A DNA stretch of 5,735 nt from NCBI GenBank assembly GCA_002338615.1, contig DDIS01000138.1, positions 1 to 5,735 of the forward strand. Direction: 5' to 3'. The notes under the pieces are model-generated. The model saw only the letters and a list, made by a program, of their open reading frames with translations, ran no database searches and had not been told where the DNA came from. Positions within the stretch are counted from its first letter, which is position 1. Each line of letters opens with the position of its first letter. This document shows positions 1 through 5,735 of this stretch, in pieces. Origin of the DNA: Proteobacteria bacterium UBA1844. GTDB lineage: Bacteria; Pseudomonadota; Gammaproteobacteria; Steroidobacterales; Woeseiaceae. Position numbers and translations under genes: made by a program.

Positions 1-1
1 C

Positions 2-29
2 GCAGGAGCGGCGTCCCGCCGCGATCCGA
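2..29. repeat. REP-like palindromic repeat, copy 1
   Basis: A 28-bp unit matches the copy at 51-78 at 26 of 28 positions; the differences are C/T at the second base and T/C near the end. It contains a perfect 6-bp stem, gcggcg (8-13) and cgccgc (17-22), around a 3-nt loop. A short GC-rich hairpin with a conserved GTAGGAG-type head, placed between genes, is typical of REP elements scattered in proteobacterial genomes. Such elements are often mobilised by RAYT-type transposases. No transposase is visible here. The repeat begins at the window edge, so more copies may lie upstream. Confidence 0.65.
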
Positions 30-50
30 TCCAGGCAACCCCTCGATGCC

Positions 51-78
51 GTAGGAGCGGCGTCCCGCCGCGACCCGA
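51..78. repeat. REP-like palindromic repeat, copy 2
   Basis: This is the second copy of the unit at 2-29, in the same orientation and offset by 49 bp. Its stem is gcggcg (57-62) with cgccgc (66-71) around the loop tcc. The roughly 20 bp between the copies is not repeated. A same-orientation pair suggests a small REP cluster. On transcripts entering from upstream, such hairpins can slow 3' exonucleases or weaken read-through into infC, but that role is inferred. Confidence 0.65.
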
Positions 79-91
79 ACCCAGCCCGCAT

Positions 92-129
92 CGTGCTGTT
101 GTACTGCAACAACACGTTCTTGATTATTT
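92..129 (+). terminator. Possible intrinsic terminator of an upstream gene
   Basis: An inverted repeat pairs 92-101 (CGTGCTGTTG) with 107-116 (CAACAACACG) around a 5-nt loop. There are 9 pairs and one mismatch (96/112). The T-rich run TTCTTGATTATTT follows at 117-129. This resembles a weak rho-independent terminator on the + strand, suitable for ending an upstream transcript before the infC promoter. The stem is only moderately GC-rich and the T tract is interrupted, so it could instead be an operator or a chance repeat. Confidence 0.4.
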
Positions 130-151
130 AAGAAAATCGGCGCTTGTATGG

Positions 152-180
152 TTGTTTCTTGTGCACCGGCTATATAGAAT
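152..180 (+). promoter_or_regulatory. Probable sigma-70 promoter for infC
   Basis: TTGTTT (152-157) and TAGAAT (175-180) are separated by exactly 17 nt. The -10 matches TATAAT at five of six positions; the -35 matches only in TTG. Transcription would begin near 187, giving an untranslated leader of about 68 nt before the ATC start at 255. This fits a gene not directly preceded by thrS. It is a visual motif match only. Confidence 0.45.
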
Positions 181-241
181 CGCGATCCCGTCGTGACTCT
201 GTGTGAATGGCGCAGGGCAGAACGGGAACCTGTTGATAATT

Positions 242-247
242 GGAGGA
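242..247 (+). promoter_or_regulatory. Shine-Dalgarno that fixes the infC start
   Basis: GGAGGA is a near-ideal Shine-Dalgarno. Seven nucleotides (248-254) separate it from the in-frame ATC at 255, which is optimal spacing. The only conventional upstream candidate, the TTG at 240-242, overlaps the first base of this site and has no purine-rich sequence of its own at a suitable distance. The site therefore supports ATC as the true start. Confidence 0.75.
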
Positions 248-254
248 TTTCGGA

Positions 255-773
255 ATCGCAGTAACAAAGCGCGTGCGGCGCAATGAAGAAATTGACGCAA
301 GGGAAGTACGGGTCATCGACTCGGATGGCGAACAGCGCGGTGTAATGCCGCTTGCCGAGGCAATAATGGTCGCCAAAGGAGAGAACCTCGATCTTGTTGA
401 AGTTTCGCCGAATGCGGACCCGCCAGTTTGTCGCATTATGGATTTTGGCAAATTTCTGTTCGAACAGAACAAGAAGTCACAAGCTGCGAAACGTAAACAA
501 AAACAGGTTCATATCAAGGAAATCAAGTTCCGCCCAGGCACCGAGGACGGCGACTACAAGATCAAGATGCGCAAGCTGATCGAGTTCCTTGAAGACGGAG
601 ACAAGACAAAAATTACCCTTAGATTCAGGGGCCGGGAGATGGCGCACAAGGAATTGGGTGCGCAGCTGCTGGCCAGGGTCAGGGGCGATCTGGAAGAATA
701 CGCGATCGTGGAACAAATGCCGCAAATGGAAGGTCGGCAGATGGTCATGGTGATGTCGCCAAAAAAGAAATAG
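255..773 (+). CDS. infC: Translation initiation factor IF-3 (ATC start)
   Basis: IF3 binds the 30S subunit, prevents premature joining of 50S and checks the start codon and initiator tRNA. From the ATC at 255 the protein is 172 residues; E. coli IF3 has 180. The N-domain holds [20 protein letters not shown] (about 46-65). A lysine-rich linker helix (about 70-85) leads to the C-domain with KEIKFRPGT (about 88-96), [11 protein letters not shown] and a basic C-terminus ending SPKKK. In E. coli infC starts with AUU, and IF3 represses its own synthesis by discriminating against that codon. An ATC placed 7 nt from GGAGGA suggests the same autoregulation here. The TTG at 240 would add five residues (MEDFG) but overlaps the Shine-Dalgarno and is less likely. 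thrS, usually just upstream, is not within the 254 nt before the gene. Function is near certain; the start is probable. Confidence 0.95.
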   Translation: MAVTKRVRRNEEIDAREVRVIDSDGEQRGVMPLAEAIMVAKGENLDLVEVSPNADPPVCRIMDFGKFLFEQNKKSQAAKRKQKQVHIKEIKFRPGTEDGDYKIKMRKLIEFLEDGDKTKITLRFRGREMAHKELGAQLLARVRGDLEEYAIVEQMPQMEGRQMVMVMSPKKK

Positions 774-918
774 GTAATAAAGCAGTACGAAAGACTGGAA
801 GTACGAAAGAAAAAGTGAGTAACGACGCATTGCCTCGATAGAGACAAAGCTGTCATTTACCCCGCCTGCAGCGGCTGATGGTCAGTTCGTAGCAAGGCCA
901 AAAAGTGGAGACGACGAA
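774..918 (+). promoter_or_regulatory. rpmI-rplT leader, candidate L20 operator
   Basis: This 145-nt gap is the longest inside the cluster and has no convincing ORF. It holds an 11-bp direct repeat, agtacgaaaga, at 784-794 and 800-810. It also holds several short hairpins: GACA/TGTC (843-846 with 851-854, loop AAGC), CCGC/GCGG (862-865 with 871-874) and, directly adjoining, CTGA/TCAG (875-878 with 882-885). The rpmI Shine-Dalgarno GGAG (907-910) follows. In E. coli, L20 binds structured mRNA between infC and rpmI and represses translation of rpmI and rplT. The position suits such an operator, but I could not match the known fold, so the role is inferred. Confidence 0.4.
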
Positions 919-1116
919 ATGTCGAAGATGAAAACCAACCGGGGCGCTGCCAAGCGTTTCCGCCGGACGGGTAAGGGCGGCTTCAAGCGAGCCCAGTCCC
1001 ACCTCAATCATATTCTTACGAAGAAGAGTTCGAAGCGTAAGCGCCAGTTGCGCACGACCCAGCAGGTCGCTGAGGCCGACGTCAAGAGCGTGCGCCGCAT
1101 GCTCCCGTACGCTTAA
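919..1116 (+). CDS. rpmI: 50S ribosomal protein bL35
   Basis: bL35 is a small, highly basic protein of the large ribosomal subunit that binds 23S rRNA. The product is 65 residues, the same length as in E. coli. It has the family core: [20 protein letters not shown] near the N-terminus, [15 protein letters not shown] in the middle and the typical end LPYA. GGAG at 907-910 lies 8 nt before the ATG. The gene follows infC after a 145-nt structured leader and precedes rplT by 14 nt, the standard order. In E. coli its translation is repressed by L20 acting in the leader, and rplT is translationally coupled to it. The same control is plausible here. Confidence 0.97.
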   Translation: MSKMKTNRGAAKRFRRTGKGGFKRAQSHLNHILTKKSSKRKRQLRTTQQVAEADVKSVRRMLPYA

Positions 1117-1130
1117 GAGGAGATTGAGAC

Positions 1131-1496
1131 ATGGCACGAGTTAAAAATGGCGTCACCGCCAAAGCCCGCCATAAGAAGGTCCTCGATAAAGCGAAGGGCT
1201 ATTACGGCGCGCGCAGTAAATTATTCAAGACGGCCAAGCAGGCCGTCATCAAGGCAGGGCAATATGCCTATCGCGACCGGCGGCAGCGCAAGCGCCAGTT
1301 TCGGGCATTGTGGATTACGCGTATCAATGCGGCCGCTCGGCTGCACGGCCTGTCCTACAGCCGGCTGATCAACGGCCTGAGCCGTGCCGAGATTGACGTC
1401 GATAGAAAAGTACTCGCGGATATCGCGGTGCACGACCCGGAAGCATTTGGCGCTATTGCGGCCGCTGCAAAAGCAGCATTGTCCGACGCGGCGTAG
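1131..1496 (+). CDS. rplT: 50S ribosomal protein bL20
   Basis: bL20 is needed early in 50S assembly, where its extended N-terminal arm threads into 23S rRNA. The product is 121 residues; E. coli has 118. Diagnostic stretches are [18 protein letters not shown] at the start, KGYYGARSK (about 22-30), [19 protein letters not shown] (about 40-58), [11 protein letters not shown] and SYSRLINGL, followed by a globular C-terminal part with [10 protein letters not shown]. The ATG has a strong AGAGGAGA site (1116-1123) 7 nt upstream, overlapping the rpmI stop codon. The C-terminal tail is slightly longer and alanine-rich. In E. coli the protein also represses its own operon by binding mRNA ahead of rpmI. 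Confidence 0.97.
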   Translation: MARVKNGVTAKARHKKVLDKAKGYYGARSKLFKTAKQAVIKAGQYAYRDRRQRKRQFRALWITRINAAARLHGLSYSRLINGLSRAEIDVDRKVLADIAVHDPEAFGAIAAAAKAALSDAA

Positions 1497-1507
1497 GTTC
1501 GGCCATG

Positions 1508-1522
1508 CCCGGGTCTCCCGGG
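1508..1522 (+). other. GC-rich stem-loop between rplT and pheS
   Basis: CCCGGG (1508-1513) and CCCGGG (1517-1522) flank the loop TCT, a perfect 6-bp GC stem 12 nt after the rplT stop and 27 nt before pheS. No T tract follows, so it is not a standard intrinsic terminator. It may be an RNA-processing or stability element, or a partial attenuator separating ribosomal-protein expression from synthetase expression. E. coli has the pheM leader peptide and attenuator at this position. No phenylalanine-rich leader is seen here. Confidence 0.45.
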
Positions 1523-1537
1523 TGTTCCGATACTTGA

Positions 1538-2533
<996 letters not shown>

Positions 2534-2538
2534 CGGCC

Positions 2539-4917
2539 ATGAAGATTGCAGAATCCTGGTTGCGCGAATGGGTAAACCCCGGACTGGATACCGAGGCACT
2601 CGGCCATCAACTGACGATGCTTGGACATGAAGTCGATGGCATCGAATACGAAGGTACGGCACTGGACGGTGTCCAGGTGGCCGAGGTGCTTGACGTGCGG
2701 CCGCACCCGGATGCGGACCGTTTGCGCATCTGTACCGTTTCGACAGGCGCCGCAGAGACGATTGAAGTCGTGTGCGGTGCGCCAAACGTGTACAAGGGTA
2801 TGAAGAGCGCTCTTGCGACTCCGGGAGTGACGCTGCCGAACGGCGTGAAACTGCGCAAGTCGAAAATTCGCGGGGTCGTTTCAAATGGCATGTTGTGTTC
2901 GGCTATCGAACTCGGTTTGGGTGAGGAAGCCGACGGCATACTGGACCTTCCAGCGGATGCTGCGGCAGGAACGCCATTTGCGGCGTACCTCGAACTGCCA
3001 GACGCTGTGATTGATATTGATCTGACGCCAAATCGTGGTGATTGCTTCAGCGTGCTCGGGATCGCGCGTGATGTAGCGGCACTGACGGGCGCCGTCTTGA
3101 AGAACTCCGACGTCGAGCCGGTCGCAGCGACAATCGAAAGCATCCTGCCGGTAGCCGTTGCCGACCCGGCCGGTTGCCCTGCATTCGCCGGGCGCCTGGT
3201 GCGTGGCATTGATCCGGGTGCTGTTACGCCGCTTTGGATGGTCGAGCGTTTGCGTCGATCCGGATTTCGGGCCATCCATCCGGTCGTCGACATTACAAAT
3301 TTCGTCATGCTGGAGCTGGGACAGCCCATGCATGGCTACGACGCCGCGCTGGTTCAAGGCGGCTTGCTTGTAAGGCTCGCGGTAGCAGGTGAGTCGGTGG
3401 ACTTGCTGGACGGCAAAACCGTGTCCTTGCAACCGGGCACCCTGGTAGTCACTGATGACAGCGGTCCTGTCGGGCTCGCTGGAATCATGGGCGGTGCTGG
3501 TACGGCGGTTTCGGACCAGACAGTTGACGTATTCTTCGAAGCCGCATTCTGGTCCCAGGACTTCATGGCCGGGCGGGCACGTTCCTACAGTTTGCACACC
3601 GACGCCTCGTTACGCTTCGAGCGTGGCGTTGACCCGGATGGACAGGCGCGTGCGGTGGAGCGAGCGACCGGTTTATTGCTCGAGATAGCCGGCGGCAACG
3701 CGGGTCCGCTCGTGCTGACAGAATCCCTCGATGAGAAACCGAAGCGAGCTGCCATTGTGCTGCGCGAAGAACAATTAGCGAAGCTGCTGGGCGTTACAGT
3801 CGACGCGGCTGATGTCAGCGATATTCTTGACAGACTGGGCCTTGCAAACACACGGACAGATTCCGGTTGGGAGGTGTTGGCACCATCACATCGCTTTGAC
3901 ATTGTGCGGGAAGTAGACCTGATCGAAGAGGTGGCACGCATCTACGGCTATGACCGGATTCCCGAACACTCCCAGGTCGTCGCATCGCGCTTGCTGCCCG
4001 TTACGGAAACATCCGTTGATTCTGAACTTGCTGCCGCGACGCTGGTATCGCGTGACTACACCGAGGTCATTACCTATAGCTTTGTCGATGCGGATGATGA
4101 CCGCGCGATTAACGGCTCGTCGACTGAACTGGTGCTGGACAACCCCATTTCCTCGGAGATGTCCGTTATGCGGTCCAGCTTGTGGAGCGGATTATTGCGC
4201 GCTGCGGCTGGCAATCTTGCACGCCAACAGGACAGGGTGCGCTTCTTTGAGATTGGCAAGTCGTTTCATGGCAGCTTGCAGCAGACCGACGAGCGTCTGC
4301 GACTGGGCGGCCTCGCGTGTGGCCCTGCATTTCCGGAGCAATGGGGAATCAAATCACAGCCGATTGATTTCTTTGACATAAAATCCGATGTGCAGGCGCT
4401 GTTGCGACTTGCGGGAACGGCAAGTGAATTTAGCTTTGCCCCACTTGTACACCCGGCTTTGCAGCCCGGACAGGCTGCAGAAATTTTCCGCAATGGTGAT
4501 GCCATTGGTGTCATGGGAAAGTTGCACCCGCGGCACAATAAACAGTTCGGTTTGAAGTCGGCCGTCTACCTGTTCGAACTTGATGCCGACAAAACACTGG
4601 CGGCAAAGGTGCCGATCGCCAAAAGTGTTTCGAGGTTTCCGACGATCCGGCGCGACATTGCCGTTTTGGTGCAAGAATCGGTGACAGCTGAGCAATTGTC
4701 TGTGGCACTCGCGGACGCGGCACCCGGCCTGATCCAGACCGTCAGAATTTTTGACATTTACCAGGGCGCAGGAGTAGAAGCTGGGCTAAAAAGCGTCGCA
4801 ATAGGCTTGATTTTACAGGAAACATCCCGCACCCTTACCGATCAGGATGCGGACGCCGCCCAAGCCGCAGCAGTACAAAAACTCCATCAAGAATTTGCGG
4901 CTGTTTTGAGAGACTGA
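2539..4917 (+). CDS. pheT: Phenylalanine--tRNA ligase beta subunit
   Basis: PheT partners PheS, binds tRNA-Phe and hydrolyses mischarged Tyr-tRNA-Phe. It is 792 residues; E. coli has 795. Domains in order: the N-terminal helix-strand segment with WLREWVNP (7-14); the B1 OB-fold tRNA-binding domain (about 40-150, HPDADRL at 56-62, CGAPN at 79-83, GMLCS at 117-121); the B3/B4 editing module (about 210-385, DITNF 251-255, [10 protein letters not shown] 259-268, [14 protein letters not shown] 353-366); B5 (about 400-475, [16 protein letters not shown] 460-475); the catalytic-like core (about 480-690); and the C-terminal ferredoxin-fold anticodon-binding domain (about 698-791, [14 protein letters not shown]), ending LRD. 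The ATG lies 5 nt after the pheS stop. It has no obvious Shine-Dalgarno, so translation is probably coupled to pheS. No frameshift or missing domain is seen. Confidence 0.98.
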   Translation: MKIAESWLREWVNPGLDTEALGHQLTMLGHEVDGIEYEGTALDGVQVAEVLDVRPHPDADRLRICTVSTGAAETIEVVCGAPNVYKGMKSALATPGVTLPNGVKLRKSKIRGVVSNGMLCSAIELGLGEEADGILDLPADAAAGTPFAAYLELPDAVIDIDLTPNRGDCFSVLGIARDVAALTGAVLKNSDVEPVAATIESILPVAVADPAGCPAFAGRLVRGIDPGAVTPLWMVERLRRSGFRAIHPVVDITNFVMLELGQPMHGYDAALVQGGLLVRLAVAGESVDLLDGKTVSLQPGTLVVTDDSGPVGLAGIMGGAGTAVSDQTVDVFFEAAFWSQDFMAGRARSYSLHTDASLRFERGVDPDGQARAVERATGLLLEIAGGNAGPLVLTESLDEKPKRAAIVLREEQLAKLLGVTVDAADVSDILDRLGLANTRTDSGWEVLAPSHRFDIVREVDLIEEVARIYGYDRIPEHSQVVASRLLPVTETSVDSELAAATLVSRDYTEVITYSFVDADDDRAINGSSTELVLDNPISSEMSVMRSSLWSGLLRAAAGNLARQQDRVRFFEIGKSFHGSLQQTDERLRLGGLACGPAFPEQWGIKSQPIDFFDIKSDVQALLRLAGTASEFSFAPLVHPALQPGQAAEIFRNGDAIGVMGKLHPRHNKQFGLKSAVYLFELDADKTLAAKVPIAKSVSRFPTIRRDIAVLVQESVTAEQLSVALADAAPGLIQTVRIFDIYQGAGVEAGLKSVAIGLILQETSRTLTDQDADAAQAAAVQKLHQEFAAVLRD
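4751..4780 (+). promoter_or_regulatory. Possible internal promoter for ihfA in pheT
   Basis: TTGACA (4751-4756) is a perfect -35. TAGAAG (4775-4780), 18 nt further on, matches the -10 at four of six positions. Transcription would start about 135 nt before ihfA. In E. coli ihfA is also transcribed from a promoter inside pheT, which makes the location sensible. However, the -35 falls on codons for a conserved FDIY stretch, so it could be a by-product of coding sequence. Confidence 0.25.
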
Positions 4918-4921
4918 TTCA

Positions 4922-5221
4922 ATGGCGCTAACCAAAGCTGATATGGCGGAATCGCTGTTCAACGAGCTGGGCCTGAACAAGCGGGAAGCTCGGGAACTGG
5001 TTGACTTGTTTTATGAAGAACTGCGAGCATCCCTTGCAGTAGGTGAGCAGATCAAACTTTCCGGTTTCGGCAACTTTGATCTGCGTGACAAAAAAGAAAG
5101 ACCGGGCAGAAATCCGAAAACCGGAGAAGAGATACCCATCTCTGCACGTCGCGTGGTGACGTTCCGGCCGGGACAAAAACTAAAAGCCCGAGTAGAGGCC
5201 TATGCTGGAACCGGGGAATAA
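4922..5221 (+). CDS. ihfA: Integration host factor alpha subunit
   Basis: IHF-alpha pairs with IHF-beta (ihfB, not here) to form a nucleoid protein that bends DNA sharply at specific sites. It acts in recombination, replication and transcription. At 99 residues it matches E. coli IhfA in length. It starts [13 protein letters not shown], has the dimerisation helices (about 3-40), [13 protein letters not shown] (45-57) and the beta-arm GRNPKTGEE (62-70) with the intercalating Pro65, then [16 protein letters not shown] (73-88). The [13 protein letters not shown] stretch and the arm residues identify it as alpha rather than HU or IHF-beta. The ATG lies 4 nt after pheT. GAGAGA (4908-4913) inside the pheT end serves as a moderate Shine-Dalgarno. 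The last 20 nt overlap the next gene. A near-consensus IHF site at 4885-4897 raises the possibility of autoregulation. Confidence 0.97.
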   Translation: MALTKADMAESLFNELGLNKREARELVDLFYEELRASLAVGEQIKLSGFGNFDLRDKKERPGRNPKTGEEIPISARRVVTFRPGQKLKARVEAYAGTGE

Positions 5222-5558
5222 CGACGAACTACCTGCAATACCTGGAAAACGCTATTTCACTATCGGTGAGGTAAGCGAATTATGTGCTGTAAAACCGCAT
5301 GTTCTCAGATACTGGGAGCAGGAGTTTCCGCAGCTCAAACCGGTAAAACGTCGCGGTAATCGACGTTATTACCAACGCCAGGACGTGCTGATCATTCGCC
5401 AGATCAGGAGCCTTTTATACGATGAGGGCTTTACGATCGGTGGTGCGCGGCAGCGACTGATGGGCGATACAGCCAAATCAGATGTGAGCCAAAGCCAGCA
5501 AATTATCAAGCAGTTACGAATAGAACTTGAACAAGTTCTTAAGATCCTGCGCCGGTAA
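5202..5558 (+). CDS. Small MerR-family DNA-binding regulator
   Basis: This 118-residue protein has a MerR-type winged helix-turn-helix. After a short polar N-terminus come [20 protein letters not shown] (18-37), WEQEFP and the wing with [13 protein letters not shown] (50-62), then [21 protein letters not shown] (66-86). The C-terminal part (about 95-118) looks like a short dimerisation coiled coil. There is no effector domain, and the single cysteine (Cys28, in the helix-turn-helix) rules out a MerR-like metal site. I recall very similar proteins next to ihfA in pseudomonads and other gammaproteobacteria, annotated only as MerR family. No target or ligand is known to me. The ATG overlaps ihfA by 20 nt, and AGAGG (5194-5198) is only 3 nt away, suggesting translational coupling. 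No better in-frame start exists. Family assignment is firm; function is unknown. Confidence 0.93.
   Translation: MLEPGNNDELPAIPGKRYFTIGEVSELCAVKPHVLRYWEQEFPQLKPVKRRGNRRYYQRQDVLIIRQIRSLLYDEGFTIGGARQRLMGDTAKSDVSQSQQIIKQLRIELEQVLKILRR
5504..5516 (+). promoter_or_regulatory. Candidate IHF binding site
   Basis: TATCAAGCAGTTA fits the IHF core consensus WATCAANNNNTTR at every defined position. It lies inside the 3' end of the MerR-like gene, roughly 95 bp upstream of the predicted tRNA-Pro transcription start. IHF bound at such distances activates or architecturally modulates some promoters. Binding is inferred from the motif alone, and the sequence also encodes protein. Confidence 0.3.
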
Positions 5559-5571
5559 AATACTAAAGTCC

Positions 5572-5599
5572 TTGAGCAATTTCCGGTGGCAAGTATCAT
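5572..5599 (+). promoter_or_regulatory. Promoter of tRNA-Pro
   Basis: TTGAGC (5572-5577) and TATCAT (5594-5599) are 16 nt apart and match the sigma-70 hexamers at four and five positions. The following TGCCGCCG (5600-5607) is a GC-rich discriminator, as in stringently controlled stable-RNA promoters. The start would be near 5606, leaving about 25 nt of 5' leader for RNase P to remove. The MerR-like gene ends at 5558, so the tRNA is probably a separate transcription unit. Confidence 0.6.
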
Positions 5600-5607
5600 T
5601 GCCGCCG
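5584..5607. other. Inverted repeat across the tRNA-Pro -10 region
   Basis: CGGTGGCAA (5584-5592) pairs with TTGCCGCCG (5599-5607) around a 6-nt centre. There are eight Watson-Crick pairs and one G-T. The dyad is centred on the -10 hexamer (5594-5599) of the predicted tRNA promoter. It could be a protein operator, or a hairpin near the 3' end of the MerR-gene mRNA, which otherwise lacks a visible terminator. No T tract follows, so classical termination is unlikely. Confidence 0.45.
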
Positions 5608-5630
5608 TAACTCGTTGTACAACCCTCGGT

Positions 5631-5707
<77 letters not shown>

Positions 5708-5735
5708 ATTATCAAAGGGTGTATTCCAATGGGAT

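Noticed and set aside
2..78. Two spaced repeats as a possible CRISPR array
   Set aside because: There are only two copies, the spacer is about 21 bp, the unit is a self-complementary REP-type hairpin, and no cas genes are present.
186..227. Possible leader helix TCCCGT / ACGGGA in the infC 5' region
   Set aside because: A 6-bp stem closing a 30-nt loop is weak. No further structure supports a riboswitch or attenuator.
240..254. TTG at 240 as the infC start
   Set aside because: It overlaps the GGAGGA Shine-Dalgarno, has no site of its own, and adds residues (MEDFG) without resemblance to IF3 N-termini that I know.
784..803. Resemblance of the infC-rpmI repeat to the sarcin-ricin loop of 23S rRNA (AGTACGA...GGA)
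   Set aside because: The similarity is short and from memory. L20 binds helices 40/41 rather than the sarcin-ricin loop, so mimicry has no clear rationale.
1505..1537. Ten-codon ORF (MPGSPGCSDT) before pheS as a possible leader peptide
   Set aside because: It contains no phenylalanine codon, has only AGG as an upstream signal, and the hairpin it spans lacks a U tract. Attenuation like that of E. coli pheM is not supported.
2607..3597. Two long minus-strand ORFs of about 240 codons within pheT
   Set aside because: They lie opposite a full-length conserved pheT, show no recognisable domain, and reflect the GC-rich codon pattern of the true gene.

Overview
This window is a conserved core-genome block of a gammaproteobacterium. 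On the + strand it carries infC, rpmI, rplT, pheS, pheT, ihfA, a MerR-type regulator and tRNA-Pro(GGG). Three things support the assignment. The gene order matches the E. coli infC-to-ihfA region. Every product aligns over nearly its full length with the E. coli protein as I remember it. The ihfA / sensor-less MerR / tRNA-Pro arrangement is familiar from non-enteric gammaproteobacteria such as pseudomonads. Moderate-to-high GC and two REP-like palindromes reading g(c/t)aggagcggcgtcccgccgcga also fit a non-enteric lineage (Xanthomonadales-, Chromatiales- or Woeseia-like). I cannot name a genus.

Layout. Positions 1-254 hold no gene. They contain two REP-like repeats 49 bp apart (2-29, 51-78), a terminator-like inverted repeat (92-129), a probable promoter (152-180) and a strong Shine-Dalgarno (242-247). 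infC (255-773) most likely starts at a rare ATC codon. A 145-nt leader (774-918) precedes rpmI (919-1116) and rplT (1131-1496); it is the expected place for L20 feedback control. A 53-nt gap with a CCCGGG hairpin leads to pheS (1550-2533), followed after 5 nt by pheT (2539-4917) and after 4 nt by ihfA (4922-5221). The MerR-like gene (5202-5558) overlaps the end of ihfA by 20 nt. tRNA-Pro (5631-5707) has its own promoter, whose -10 lies inside an inverted repeat. Positions 5708-5735 show nothing. No gene-free stretch exceeds 300 nt.

How the genes work together. IF3, L35 and L20 supply translation initiation and the 50S subunit, PheS and PheT charge tRNA-Phe, and tRNA-Pro reads CCC/CCU, so most of the window is translation machinery. 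IHF-alpha and the MerR-like protein are DNA-binding proteins at the 3' end of the cluster. The tight spacing from pheS to the MerR gene suggests shared transcripts and translational coupling.

I found no novel biological system, defence locus or mobile cargo. The points worth a second look are regulatory: the ATC start of infC, the structured leader before rpmI, pheS and pheT lacking Shine-Dalgarno sequences but sharing CGGCCATG, the uncharacterised MerR-like gene overlapping ihfA, and an IHF-consensus site plus a dyad at the tRNA-Pro promoter.
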